A DNA stretch of 64,000 nucleotides from Leptobrachium leishanense (Eukaryota > Chordata > Amphibia > Anura > Megophryidae): assembly GCA_009667805.1 (NCBI GenBank), contig CM019070.1, positions 52,532,451-52,596,450 of the forward strand. Direction: 5' to 3'. Both the position numbers and the translations under genes were made by a program. Positions 21,328 through 32,769 of this stretch are shown here, one piece after another. Below the pieces are notes generated by a model. The model worked only from the letters and a program-made list of their open reading frames with translations. It had not been told where the DNA came from and did no database searches. Numbering within the stretch: position 1 is the stretch's first letter; every line of letters starts with the position of its first letter.

Positions 21328-21530
21328 GTGAGGTGGTGGATACATGGAACAGTCTTCCAGTAGAAGTGGTAGAGGCCAAAACAGTGATTGAATTTAAGCA
21401 AGCATGGGATAGGCATAAGGCTATCCTAAACAAAGGATAAATCCAGGTAAAGTATCCATGTAATTGGGCAGACTAGATGTGCCGAAAGGTTCTTATCTGC
21501 CGACACTTTTCTATGTTTCTATGTAGCAGG
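21328..21530 (+). repeat. LINE 3'-end remnant ending in TTTCTATGTTTCTATG
   Basis: The sequence runs GAGGTGGTGGAT, AAGCATGGGATAGGCATAAG, GGGCAGACTAGATGTGCCG, TTCTTATCTGCCG and finishes with the octamer tail TTTCTATGTTTCTATG. This is a common amphibian LINE-type 3' end; the clade is uncertain. Confidence 0.6.
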
Positions 21531-21799
21531 AGCCAGGGCAGAGATGGACATAGAGAGGAGGCCGGACGGCTGAAAAGAATGAGTCGCACCAAGGCATTCA
21601 GTAAGGATTGGAGAAAGGAGTGGAAAGGAGTGGAGAAAGTCAGATATGGGGAAGGCAAATGAGGAGAAAATTGCAGCAGTTCAGTCAAGATATATTTAGA
21701 AAATGGTCCAGGATTTTTATGGCATTTGTATGTTATAGTTTGCATAGGTATACAAAGACCCAAGTCATGAAATTCCCAGGTTTGTGTTAATGTCCCCAA

Positions 21800-22803
21800 C
21801 TGTCACGTCCAGAGCTCGTGGGGGGCTGCAGGCCGCTCCAGCGGCGTCCGGCCAGCTGCGCCGTTAGTTGTCCGGGTGCCAGTCGATGCGCCAGCTTCTA
21901 CAGGTCGAGTGGTTGGTCAGGAGGCGGGGCACGGCGTTATGACGCGGAGCCGCCGGGTTTAAAGGGAGAAGGCGCGTATCGGCTCATTGCCCTGTCGTGG
22001 AGTTACTTCCCCCAGTGCTAGTGATTCGACTCTTGCGATTCACTGATTCATTTTGCTAATTGCTCCTGTTGCCAACTTGGATTGTATGATAACCTCTCTT
22101 GTTGCTGACTCAGCCTGTATGAGAACCAGCCCTGTTAATGACAAGGTGTGTATGAGAACTATTCTTCTTACTGACTCGGCTTGTATGCAAACTAGTCCTG
22201 TTACTAACCCGGTGTGTTTGGAGACCACTCCATATGCTTTACTGATCATTGTTGTCCATGTTGATATCGAGTCTCAGAAGTTAGCAGTCTCATATAGGGC
22301 AAGAATCACCGACCATTCAAGGATCGGAAAAGTAGATAGGGCTCTGTCTAAAGGGACCAATATCTGGTTGTTGGGGGGATCCCGTGACACCAACAAGGCA
22401 TCCTGCTAGGTTCCCCATGTACCCATGTACTCTTTACGAATCTACTCACACTGGCTGGTAATCGTCTTCAATCTGCTGCCTCTGTATCGCACATTGGCGC
22501 CGCGAGTCCTCACTCCTCTTCTGTTAATGCTCCCATAGATACTGATGCTTCTCGCTCAGACATCAGATCTGTTTATACCATATGTAACATGCATCATTCT
22601 TGAGTGTCTGTGCCCAAGCGTGATCGTGTTGACAACGTCCCAGAATGATTTGGCACAAGGTTAGTGACACTAACCTATCAGAGGTTAGAGAGGCCTTTAT
22701 GTTTGGTCGCTCTCAGCTTTGATTGTTGCCAACTTGCCATGTCAAGAACAGTTTAACCCATGAGCCCATTCCGTATAATTTATTGTTTAACTGTGTTATT
22801 TAT
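21800..22803 (+). repeat. Probable Ty3-type LTR or internal remnant
   Basis: It starts TGTCACGTCCAGAGC near 21800, GC-rich at first and then with GCCGGGTTTAAAGGGAG, which looks like an LTR promoter region. Downstream it repeats phrases such as GCCTGTATGAGAACCAGCCC and GTATGAGAACTATTC. After a SINE insertion, 23011-23130 continues with CTCCTGACTTGTTTTACTG and CCTTGGCTTGTATTCTGAC phrases typical of such LTRs. No protein domain is visible, and the end of the LTR is not fixed. Confidence 0.4.
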
Positions 22804-23010
22804 TTTTTTTGGAGAAAGGATTTTACCAGGAAGGATACATTGAGATTTCTCTCGTTTTCCAGTATGTCCTGGGTGGCGAGTATGTACCGTTAGGTGTCTT
22901 GCCCAAGGACACTTACTGGAGAGGTGCTCGTTGGGATCGAAGCCATGACTCCACAGGCTCTCTCCACGCAGAGCAGTGATGTTACCTCTACTCCACCCAG
23001 CCGGTACTGA
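22804..23010 (-). repeat. tRNA-derived SINE, minus strand
   Basis: Inverse of 55679-55876. In the minus reading there is GGCTGGGTGGAGTAGAGGTA, the B-box-like GGCTTCGATCCC, the GGGCAAGACACCTAACGG core, AAACGAGAGAAATCTCAATG and CCTTCCTGGTAAAATCC. It is inserted in the LTR-like region around it. Confidence 0.82.
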
Positions 23011-23136
23011 CTTATTATTGACTTCCCAGTTATTCTCCTGTCAGGACTCCTGACTTGTTTTACTGATCTGTGCACTCCTGGACCTTGGCTTGTATTCTGA
23101 CTCTTCTCCAATCCCTGCTACCTCCCTTTACAGTTA

Positions 23137-23340
23137 CAGTTACAAATACTTATATATCGCCAACATTCCATAACGCCTTACAATGGGGTAAGCACAAACG
23201 TGAGACATAACAAATAAGGATAGGATACATTAGGAGCAGACAACCCTGGCCGTAGGATAACTGTCCTGCTAAAAGAGCACTTGGAACAAGTGCTCAGCCA
23301 GACATCCCCTGAGCTTACAATCTAAAGGTATGTGAAACAA
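23137..23340 (-). repeat. Dispersed repeat with TAGATTGTAAGCTC and CATTGTAAGGCG words, minus strand
   Basis: It contains TATATATCGCCAACATTCC, CTTACAATGGGG, TAACTGTCCTGCTAAAAGAG and GAGCTTACAATCTAAAG. The 44780-44960 segment carries the opposite strand of the same repeat. The family is unknown. Confidence 0.6.
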
Positions 23341-23427
23341 GAGGGAGTAGGGGGGTGGAGCTGGTTGCCAGAAATAAGATAGCTGTGATTGCATGGTAGG
23401 AACCAGAAGCTTGGACTAGTTAGGGTG

Positions 23428-23880
23428 GTTGCCCCTTCACTACCGATATCGAGATCTCTGGGGCTTCAAAGGCACCATTTGGTGCCCCGATAACGAGATA
23501 TCTCGATCTGCTGATCTGCACTCTGCACACCCAAAAGCAAATGAAATTAATTTGCTGCAAAATAATTTTGTTTGCTTTTGGGCTGCAGAGCCCCCAAAGT
23601 TTTAGCCCTGTAGGCATAATGCCCAAAGAGCTAAAACTGTAAAATCAGCTGATGAAAGCTGTGAAATATCGGGCTTTCAGCAGCCGATGCAGGGAAAAAA
23701 ACATAGACCTGCTGCTCTAAGCTCTGTAACTCAATCTGGCAGTAGATGGCGCTATGTACTGGCCAAATAGGTTAATTACAGTAATTATTATTTAATAATG
23801 TGTAATTAATTAAAAATGAGTTTACGAAAAGCACTGGTTTCTGACAATGTTTTTTTGGGAAATCGCTTGGTAGTGAAGGA
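23428..23880. repeat. Possible MITE with CCTTCACTACC ends
   Basis: CCCTTCACTACC (about 23432) is mirrored by GGTAGTGAAGGA near 23869-23880. The left part contains a GATATCGAGATCTC/GAGATATCTCGATC hairpin. There is no coding sequence and the target duplication is not clear. Confidence 0.45.
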
Positions 23881-24037
23881 GTTTACAAAATGGAAGCAGC
23901 TTTAGATTCTGTAACCCAGCCATTACAAGGACCGGTGTTAGGGTTCCTTTTGTCTGGCTACTTTTGCATGCTGGGGTCACTAGCAAACATGACAGTACTA
24001 TATTGTTTTGCTTTACTATCAACAGTTCTGATTTCTA

Positions 24038-24220
24038 GCAGGGTTATTCAGAGAGAGGTGAAAACCAGGAGAAAGACTGGAGAAGTGAAAATTCTTGGCC
24101 AAATTAGCCAAACCAGAAAAATTCTCCCATTTATCTCACTTTCCAAATCGGCTATTTTGACCTAGAATTTTCACTTCTCCAGTCATTCTCCTGGTTTTCA
24201 CCTCTCTCTGAATAACCCTG
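24038..24220. mobile_element. 183 bp near-perfect palindromic MITE, CAGGGTTATTCA type
   Basis: The two halves are reverse complements end to end: CAGGGTTATTCAGAGAGAGG on the left and CCTCTCTCTGAATAACCCTG on the right, flanked by TA. The midpoint lies near 24129. It is a complete small relative of the elements at 12497 and 31374. Confidence 0.88.
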
Positions 24221-24946
24221 TAGATATTTTTCTAGATATTTATTACTTTAATATGTTCTGATTCTGAATCGGAGATCTGTTACAAGTCTCATACCAGACC
24301 CCCAGATATAAACCTGGATGTCAGGACACTAGATATGGATACATTGGTTGGCATTTCTTCTGATGATGGTCCATCTTGAGGGAGTATGACTATACGCTGC
24401 CTGGGTAGACATGGATAGGCAGGGTTTACACTACAGACTGAAGACACGAAGAGGCAGTAGACCAGGATTCATTATCACAAATTTAGGAAACACATTTCTG
24501 CTAGCACACAGTGCTTTGCTGGCTCGCCACATGTATCTACTGAGGAAAACAGAAGTTTCAAAATATGTTCCGCTTTACACAAACAGCTGGAACGGTCAGC
24601 AATTCTAGCCTCTGTGTATGCTGCTGCGGTCATTATGGGTCATCAATGTAGAGATAAAAAATATAATACGCTTACTCGATAGCTTTAAATTATTGCGTAA
24701 GGGTATTATTTTTTATTTTTGCACGGTGTTTTTCTTTTCTTTTAACCTGCTTGGGCTTAGATTCGAAATTGTTATCCTCCAATTGTGATTCAGATCTTAA
24801 ATGGACATTACATCCAAAAAAAGGAAATGATTTCCATTTTTTATTTCATGTTGCTGATATTTACGTTTGTTTTTCTCAAGTATGTTTATTTAATAAAATA
24901 TTTTTACACCTTATGTCTCAATGTCTGCATCGATTTTGTGATATTA

Positions 24947-25930
24947 TCAGGGTTATTCAAAGAGAATCGAAAAGACACCGCACGTTCGGTGACTTTTCGT
25001 TCTCTTCAATTTGGTGATCCCAATTCGGCGACCCTGCGGTGTATTCAGTAAGCACCACAGGGCCATCGTAGTGCAGGGAAAAGCCGCTGCAAATCCAACG
25101 AACACTCACTGTAAAACATGGCGAACGCACACCGAAACCCGCAAAAACATCTGGATTAACCCCACCGAAACACGCAGGAGAAACCCGAGCAGCCACCGAT
25201 CACAGCGCAGAGCAGCCGCCAAAAAAAGCCAACACCGCAGACGAATGGAGCTGTTTGCAAACAATGAAAAATACCGAAAAATGCCTGAAAGATCCTAAAA
25301 AAATCTATAAATAAGAGACTTTTTACTGCAAAATATTATAATCAACGGTTTATTAGATATTCAGGGTTATTCAAAGAGAATCAAAAAGTCACCGCACGTT
25401 CGGTGACTTTTCGTTCTGTTCAATTCGGTGCGATTTGGCGATAACATTTCGGCGACCCTGCAATGTATTCAACAAGCACCACAGGGCCGTCGTAGTGCAG
25501 GGAAAAGCCGCCGCAAACCCGACGAACACTCACCGCAAAACCCGGCGAACGCACACCGAAACCTGCAAAAACATCTGGATTAACTCCGCCAAAACACGCC
25601 GGAGATACCCGAGCAGCAGCCAATCACAGCGAAGAGCAGCCGTCGGAAAAAGCCAACACCGCAGACGAATAAAGTGAAAAAAAAAACAGTACGCTTGAAT
25701 GTTTGAAAAGTGAAACGCTGTTTGCAAAGAAACTACTGAATGAAAATGTCTGAAATTTACAAATAAGGTCCAATGAATGATAATAAAAAGGGCTGTTACA
25801 GAAAAAAACGATAAAAAAACCCAAAACAATTCACAAAAAATTCTGAAAAATGTCTAAAAGATCCTAAAAAAAATCTATACATAAAGAGGCTTTTTACTGC
25901 AGAATATTATAATGAACGGTTTATTAGATA
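24947..25930 (+). repeat. Tandem pair of CAGGGTTATTCA-type element halves
   Basis: Copy 1 (24947-25361) and copy 2 (25362-25930) both start CAGGGTTATTCAAAGAGAAT and both end with AATATTATAAT..ACGGTTTATTAGATATT. Copy 2 keeps about 150 bp missing from copy 1. The frames through them are incidental. The sequence after 25930 to about 26000 (GGATTCGCCTGAT) matches the inner part of the copy at 31374-32292. Confidence 0.78.
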
Positions 25931-26000
25931 TTGAGTTAAACGAGAATATCTTTTAACATTGAAGCCTATAGGATTCGCCTGATTAAACTTTCCCAATGTG

Positions 26001-26268
26001 GCATTGAGAGAAGAATCGGTTCTAGGGGTCAGAATTCCAGAAAACCAACTTATTGACTTGCATTGTGTGTGATGTATGTGAAGGATATCACCAGGGGGTA
26101 CCACTGACAGTTGTTAGCCCACTATCAGATCTCATTCAGCTGCCATCTCTGGTAGCAAAGCCAACACAACAGATCCCTATGCAACCTTGTCTAAACATTC
26201 ACTCCTCCAGCCCATTGTCTCTTCACTACTGTTTTATTCTGTACCACAGCTGTAAAGTCACACTTGCC
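26001..26268. other. Unassigned stretch
   Basis: No supported feature. Confidence 0.4.
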
Positions 26269-26460
26269 ATAAGATTTTGGTAAATGTTGCCTCATGGGAA
26301 AATCCCCAAAACAGAAACATGAGATAAAAAAACAACTTTACTTTTTCGTTTTTACATGCAATTACTTCAAACAAAGAGAAAAAACAGCAGCATGTGTTTT
26401 ATAAGGTGGTTTTATTTGAAATGCACAAGTAATAGAGTTACAGCTTATGTAAGTGGTAGT
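26269..26460 (+). repeat. Dispersed repeat, copy A (matches 32897-33070)
   Basis: It shares TTTGGTAAATGTTGCCTCAT, AACAGCAGCATGTGTTTTATA and AATGCACAAGTAAT with 32897-33070 in the same orientation. Function is unknown; it may be the outer part of a larger element. Confidence 0.7.
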
Positions 26461-26688
26461 GTTTTAATTCAATCCAAAAATTGAATATAGTAGGGCTCCA
26501 CCAGGGTCGGCCTAAGCCACTGTGCTGCCTGGAGCGATGGATGAAATGCTGGCCCCCTGGCGTCTGGTCAGGAACGATACATCATTTCCGGTTTCCGGGT
26601 TGGCGTGATCAACGACAGCGCGACACAGACTCGTGAGTTACAATGATTGTTTCAGGTATAAATATATGATACATTAGTGATTTTAACC

Positions 26689-26780
26689 TTGAAAAAGGCT
26701 CATGTATGAGACGAAACGTCGGTTGTTTTAATGTATCTTTAAATAAAATTTGTTGTTTTATTCAATTTCCCAGCATGGAA
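26689..26780 (+). repeat. Penelope-like retroelement fragment with degenerate hammerhead-like core
   Basis: It contains CCTTGAAAAAGGCTC, ATGAGACGAAACGTCGG and AAATAAAATTTGTTG. The GACGAAACGTC part resembles the 3' core of hammerhead-bearing Penelope repeats, while the CTGATGA core is not preserved. Confidence 0.45.
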
Positions 26781-26839
26781 TTTTTTGTATGTAAAATTTT
26801 GGGATTTTTTTGCACCAATGCCTTAAAGGATTTAAACCC

Positions 26840-27430
26840 TTAAAGGAACACTCTAGGCTAAAAATCCCCCCATTTTTTTACATTAAAATATACCTATTCC
26901 CTACCTAGTTATTGAGTATATATATATATTTTTTACTGTAATACTTACCCTAAAAACCACTTGTTTCCAACGGCGTTTTCTTTTTTTATATACTCCCCTC
27001 CCCCCTCTTCCGCTCCCGTCCTGAAAATCTTTAACTTGGCTAATGGTTTACGTGAGAAGCGCGCATGCGCGCCTCTCACATAAGCCAGCCAATCAGCAGG
27101 CTTCCTCTTCTTCTTTGATTAGTGTTACGCGCAAGAGCATGCGCGCAACACTAATCAGTCGCTGCCGCCAGCTACTGCGGCGAGTTGGAGACGTCAACGC
27201 GCTGAAAGTGCGATGAAGTCTCTTACTCGGCAATAGTTGGCAGAAGCGGGAAATATGAATCCCGCTCTGCTGACTGACAGCTGGGAGGGCGGAGTAAAGT
27301 CCTCTGCGTCTCTCAGCTGTTTCAGCCGATCGGCTGAGCGGAGGGAGGGGGGACAGACAAGGGCATACTCAGGGCATCATGACCACCTAAAAAAGCTTAG
27401 GTGGTCATGTTGCCTAGAGTATCCCTTTAA
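26840..27430. mobile_element. Kolobok-like TTAA element
   Basis: The ends TTAAAGGAACACTCTAGGC and GCCTAGAGTATCCCTTTAA are inverted repeats that include TTAA on both sides (26840-26843 and 27427-27430). The interior is CpG-rich with a GAAGCGCGCATGCGCGCCTC palindrome. A frame at 27237-27482 is incidental. TTAA specificity fits Kolobok or piggyBac; I favour Kolobok from the AAAGGRA ends. Confidence 0.75.
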
Positions 27431-27840
27431 GGAAGTGTGCAGATTTATTTGGATCGTATTATATATACACACTTATTTATGATTTCTAAGGTGACATTTA
27501 CTTCATAAATTGCTGATTTGTTGAACATTCATTTTTAGATGTTTTGAAGATAAGGGACAAGTTACAGACCAATTAAAAGTGACTAAAGTGATGTGAGATA
27601 CCTAAGAAAAGTCTCCAGTCAGGTTATTTTTGAAAATATAATCATTGCCTTAAATCTTTCCACCACTTGTCAACATGCATGAAACAACCCGTCATGTATT
27701 ATGGAAAGGAAACTCGAAACATAAACACACTGAAATAATAGATTGGAGCAAGCCTTGGTCCAAGGCATTTGCTAAACTCGCATTTCTTTATTATTTCAAC
27801 ATCATCAACATAGTAACAATAATAATAAACGTTACATGTT

Positions 27841-27960
27841 GTACAACCAAAATACACACACACATATATATATATATAGACCTGAAGAAGAGAGGAATCC
27901 TCTCAAAAGCTCGTCTTTTAAATGTAACGTTAGTCCAATAAAAAAGGTATCACTACGTAC
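27841..27960 (+). repeat. Penelope-like 3' fragment with CTGAAGA...CGTC hairpin
   Basis: After a (TA)n stretch comes CCTGAAGAAGAGAGG, AATCCTCTCAAAAGCTCGTC and then GTTAGTCCAATAAAAAAGG. The hairpin GAGAGG/CCTCTC between CTGAAGA and AAAAGCTCGTC has the outline of a decayed hammerhead. The AGTCCAATAAAAAAGGTATC ending is one I associate with Penelope-like repeats of fish and frogs. Confidence 0.55.
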
Positions 27961-27993
27961 TGCTATAATCATGATTTTGGCATTCTGGACTGA

Positions 27994-28422
27994 GGCTCGT
28001 GTCAGATGAGCGCACTGATCACGTCAGTGTTGCCGCACATTTGTACGTCCGTTATAGCATATAATTATGACCATTGGAGCCCCACATACGAAGTATGTCC
28101 GCACCGAACTGCGGACGCATAACGGACGCGGCAAACGGACGCAGGTTAGGCAAGAACGTAAATCCGCTAGAACGGACGCACAGAGTGCGCTGCGTCCACA
28201 ACGTGCGCCGCATAGCTTTGTGTATGAGTGATGAACGTGGTCAGACGGACTGCATTTATACGTCCAGCATTTTTGACGGACAAAATGTTTTTCATATTTA
28301 ATTTATTTTCCCTGCTACATCCGTCAAAAATAACGTCAGTCACAAAAACAGACTGTGTGGCAACTACTGCGTCTTCCGTCAGAAAGCGCGTCCGTACAAA
28401 ATGAGCTCGTCTGACACCAGCC
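27994..28422. mobile_element. Harbinger-like MITE, copy 5 (GGCTCGTGTCAGA)
   Basis: The ends GGCTCGTGTCAGATGAGCGC and GAGCTCGTCTGACACCAGCC have TGA and TAA flanks (imperfect). The interior shares CATACGAAGTATGTCCGCAC and GACGGACAAAATG with copies 9 and 14. Confidence 0.78.
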
Positions 28423-28724
28423 TAAAACGGCCTATTGAATTTATAAATATATATATAATCTGGCACTTAAAAACCAAGATAACCACAAAGCTTTTAAGGT
28501 CAGCACAAATCCATCTTGACAACCATTTGACTCCCATTTATTTCGGCAGGCAACTTATAAATAGTATTTTAATTAATATTAATATATATAAAAAATACAA
28601 GCAACCCTGCACTCAATGTGATAAAGTCACTAAGAAATCCAGCTGCACAAAATAGTATAGAAAAAATATCCAGATGCATATCAGTTGTCTATGACATTTA
28701 CCTCGCAGACCGTAGGTAGTTTAT

Positions 28725-29149
28725 GGCTAGGGTCAGACGAACGCATTTTCGCGTTGTCTGTGAAAAAGTGCGTTCGAACGAATGGACGCATTTTTTCACG
28801 GAGTACGCGATAGCGGTCATACGATGCGCATTTGCGTTCGTGATTTTGTACGGATCATCAATAAAACACTTTTTGCGTCTGGACGTTATGTTGGCCAGAC
28901 ATTAGCAGTGTCTGACATCTCCAAATCACGCACACACGCCGCTAGCGGACACAGCGCACTCTGTACGACCGTACTAGCGGTTTGACGTTCTCGACAAAAT
29001 GCGTTCGTTTGCCACTTGCGTTGCGCAGCCGGACTTTCGTGCGACCGTACTTCGTATATTGGCCGTCATTGCCCGTCATTTGCTGCTAGTGCGGCCGTAA
29101 TTAAGTGCGCCAGAACGCACGTTTAAAGTGCGCTAGTCTGACCCTAGCC
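28725..29149. mobile_element. Harbinger-like MITE, GGCTAGGGTCA family, copy 6
   Basis: The ends GGCTAGGGTCAGACGAACGC and GTCTGACCCTAGCC are flanked by TAT on both sides. It is the closest copy in this window to 45142-45565, which is the inverse orientation of nearly the same sequence. Confidence 0.85.
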
Positions 29150-29454
29150 TATAACAGCACTGCCTACACATATAGTGTCACACGGCATTTCCAACTGCCT
29201 CGCCGCCAATCAGTGGCCTAGAATGATGGCGTTCAAAAAGGAGCTTGCCTCAGGGTATACTCACCTGCTGTCCGCATGATGCCAACGTAGCAAGAGCTGA
29301 AAGAACAGAGGAGTGAAGTTTTGACCCCCTCTGTTCCTTCCATACAAATGCGGTCAAGGGATGCGTACAATGGGTGACACAGAATAACAAATATTAATAG
29401 TATAAGAGAGATAAATACACAGACCATTAGGGGGGGACCCTGTTCCAGAGCTTG
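29150..29454. other. Unassigned stretch
   Basis: No supported gene or repeat. Confidence 0.4.
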
Positions 29455-29910
29455 TTACAATCTAAGAGGACAGGGTGACACGCTAGGTGATGACAAGTGG
29501 ATGATATGATGTAGCGGGGTGTGGGGGGGCTGTGGGCAAGAAGGAGCAAGAAATGAACAAGGAGGGATTATGGAGTGAGCCTATAGGCTTCTCTAAAGTA
29601 ATGTGTTTTCAGAGACTTCAAGAAGGACTGGAGAGACAGGGAGAGTCTAATTTTGCAGGGGAGGGAGTTCCATAAAACAGGGGCAGTTCAGGAGAAGTCC
29701 TGAAGGCGAGAGTTTGAGGTGCGGGTACGAGGAGACGATAATGTAACGATAACAGAACAGTAAGAGAGAGAGGGCCGGGCTCGAGAGCTTACAATCTAAG
29801 AGGAGAGGGGTGACACACTAGGTGAGGGTAAATGGCAGAGAATATGAAGTAGTGGGGTGCAAGTAGGCTGTGGGCAAGAAGGAGCAAGAAATGTACAGGG
29901 GGGATTGTTG
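29455..29910. repeat. Directly repeated block (two copies about 330 bp apart)
   Basis: 29455-29570 and 29785-29900 share ACAATCTAAGAGGA, GGGTGACAC.CTAGGTGA and GCTGTGGGCAAGAAGGAGCAAG. The spacer (29580-29730: TGTGTTTTCAGAGACTTCAAG, GGACTGGAGAGACAGGG) resembles 49250-49420. It is a dispersed repeat with a local duplication. Confidence 0.68.
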
Positions 29911-30500
29911 TTCTCATAATTTATTATCTTCATAAAACATGACATAGTACTGATTAATTCAACTGATTTCTGAAACAAGAGCGGCAACCCACGAATTCAC
30001 ATGTTACGAATTGATACAAAGTAATTCTAAATCTAGATTTTGGGAGGAAAAACTAAAATATACAGAAGGGAAAATCAGGCAAATATTGTTCTTCCTACGA
30101 AGATGACATTTTTCTTATGTAAATAAAAATCATATAAATGAAATATTATCAATAAAGTATACCATCGCCTGCAACCCCCCTCAAAGAAAGAAATGAAAAC
30201 GTCATCAGCACATCAGAATAAATGAAATGTTAGACAGAGATAATGTTAAATCACTAAAATATGCGTAAAGCTTGTATCCCAGACGGCTTTGGGACAGCTG
30301 TGATAATCTTTTATTATAGGGACAGCTGTGATGTCAGCTGCTGTGGATAAAAGTGCTGCAGCTTAGTGTCTTCTCGCTCGTGCTAAAGCCAATTCTACTT
30401 ATTGATCTATGCGAATAAGTCACCTACGATCAAACCATCGATATTCTAATGCAACTGGAAAAAAACAGTAAAGTGGGATAGATCGTTAATGGAGCTTTAA
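29911..30500. other. Gene-free AT-rich stretch
   Basis: No supported feature. Confidence 0.45.
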
Positions 30501-30813
30501 GGCCGGTGTCAGACGAGCGCGCGTACTGAGGCGCCTCCCAACGTCCGTTGCAGCGTTGTGACGCCACACGGTGTAATGCGCACACGAGTTGCAAGCGCTA
30601 CAACGGACGTACTGAAACCCTCTACGTCAAAACGCTACGACGTGCGGTCGACGGGGCTGCAAAGTGCGAACATCCATAGGAGGATTGCGCTTTGCAGCGC
30701 TGAGAGCACTAACTGCACTCAGCGAGATGGCCACACGGGCGTCAGAGTGGAAGAAACGGCCACTCTCATGGACGTTCCTACCACTCCCGAACTGCCCTCC
30801 TCTGACACCAGCC
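30501..30813. mobile_element. Harbinger-like MITE, GGCCGGTGTCAGA subfamily, copy 7
   Basis: The ends GGCCGGTGTCAGACGAGCGC and CCTCTGACACCAGCC are flanked by TAA on both sides. The interior matches copy 3, including CATCCATAGGAGGATTGCGC and the TCATGGACGTTCCT word. Confidence 0.85.
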
Positions 30814-31371
30814 TAAAGGCCTTCATAGAAATCCCACAAAATATTTGGGTGTTGTTCAGCCTGGGCCTGGGGCTAAGAAGTCCTGAAGGAATGTGAAAAA
30901 TCTTGTAAAGTATACGAAAGGAAAGCTGATAAGTGCAGACTGTGTGGTCAAGGGATACTAATTGTCCTGCAATCTGAGTTTGCTAATTAACAGCAAACAC
31001 CTACAGGGTGTGAAAAGTGGTGGATCGCCCAACACAAGCCAAGAAAAGGGACATCCTAATTGGTTTTTGAACTTTGCAAAACAAAAATTGTCATAATTTA
31101 CATCATTCGATCCATTTTCTACCTTTAGCGAGATATTCCTATTTAAAAGAAGGGTCTGCAGAATCCCCCATCCTGATAAACCCATGCGTGTAGGACTGTT
31201 ATTTATAAAACTTAAACCAAAGCACCCTATCCCTATGCTCCGTCCATACCCGCAAGCTTCATTTAGAGGGCTCTACCAACAAAAAATTCACTGTCCTTAT
31301 TGTTTTTATTTTATGTTGCTGATATCTCTCATGTGCTTTATTTTTATCTTGGTTAAAAAAATATTTTACTC
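30814..31371. other. Unassigned stretch
   Basis: No conserved frame. TTATTTTATGTTGCTGATAT (31306-31325) also precedes the element at 24947 (TTATTTCATGTTGCTGATAT), so both TA elements sit in copies of one older repeat. Confidence 0.5.
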
Positions 31372-31373
31372 TA

Positions 31374-32292
31374 TCAGGGTTATTCAAAGAGATCCGAATG
31401 GCTGCCGAAAGGGAACCTTTCTTGGCTATTCGGCTATCCAGAGAGCAGGATAACCGAATCCGAAAGGCTGCCGAAAGGGAACCTTTCTTGGCTGCCGAAA
31501 GGGAACCTTTCTTGGCCATTCGGCTATCCAGAGAGCAGGCAATTCCCCAAATGTTGGCGAATTGCCTGCACATACGGTGCCTGTTCGGTGCCTGTTCGAG
31601 GGCAGTGAAATCCCCATAGAGAAGCAATGCTTCGGCTATTCAGAGAACACAAACCAGCAGTGAAAAGTTCCCGAAATGCCCTGCCATTCGGTGGTTTAAT
31701 TTGAAAGGTTTATTCAGGCGAATCCCATAGGCTTCAATGTTAAGAATATTCCCGTTTTAATTCAATATCTGATAAACTGTTTATTATAATATTCTGCAGT
31801 AAAAAGTCTCTTTATTCATAGATTTTTGGGATATTTTAAGCATTTTTTGGGATTTTTTGGGCACTTTTTTTATTTTGTTTTAATCGTTTGTTCTTTTTTC
31901 TGTAACAGCCCTTTTTATTATCATTCAAACATTTTCGCTCATTAGTTTCTTTGCAAACGGCGTTTCACTTTTCAAACATTCAAGCGAACTGTTATTTTTT
32001 TTTTCACTTCATTCGCCTGCGGTGTCTGTGTCTTCGGCTGCGCTGCATGTGATCAGCTCCTGCTTGGGTTTCTCCGGCGTGTTTGGCGGGGCTAATCCAG
32101 ATGTTTTTGCAGGTTTTGCGGTGAGTTGTCGGCGGGTTTGCAGTGACTTTTTCCTGCAATTCGGGGACCCTGTGGTGCTTGCTGAATACACCGCAGGGTC
32201 GCCGAAATGGGATTGCCAAATCGCACCGAATTGAGGAGAACGGAAAGTCACCGAACGTGCTGTGACTTTTCGATTCTCTTTGAATAACCCTG
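31374..32292 (-). mobile_element. CAGGGTTATTCA-type TIR element with internal tandem words
   Basis: The ends TCAGGGTTATTCAAAGAGA and TCTCTTTGAATAACCCTG are flanked by TA (31372-31373 and 32293-32294). The left 160 bp carries GCTGCCGAAAGGGAACC three times and GGCTATCCAGAGAGCAGG twice. The right half is the inverse of 24947-25930. There is no transposase. Confidence 0.82.
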
Positions 32293-32559
32293 TATATGTG
32301 TCACTGGGTACATCATTGTGTGATCTTTTGTGCTGCAAACTGTCCGTCCCCCTCTCCACCGTATCTTTCCATCACTTGCTCTTCACTCTGTGGCTTTGGC
32401 CATACAATGGAGTCTATAGGCCAATCACTTTCTCAAATCCCATAGTATTGTGTGGGATAAATTCAAATAAAATCACCAGGGGGGTAGATGATTAGAAGTC
32501 TTTTAAGCTCCCTGTCATATTTCATTCAGCTAGCATCTCTTATCTCAGGTAGCCTACAC

Positions 32560-32695
32560 CAGCGGTCAGCAACCTTGGCTCCACTGAGTTTTTGGAACTA
32601 CATTTCCCATGAGGCTCAGCCATTCTAATGAGTAGCCAAGCATCATGGGGGATGTATTTCCAAAGCATCTGTAGAGCCAAGGTTGCTGACCCCTG
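32560..32695. mobile_element. 136 bp hAT MITE with perfect 8 bp duplication
   Basis: The ends CAGCGGTCAGCAACCTTGGC and GCCAAGGTTGCTGACCCCTG are flanked by GCCTACAC on both sides (32552-32559 and 32696-32703). It is a near-palindrome with CATTTCCCATGAGGCTCAGC in the left half. Confidence 0.92.
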
Positions 32696-32769
32696 GCCTA
32701 CACCACACAATACACCCCCTGCTGCCGTTTCCAAATATTCCATCCTTTATCTCCTAAAACTGTTAAATG

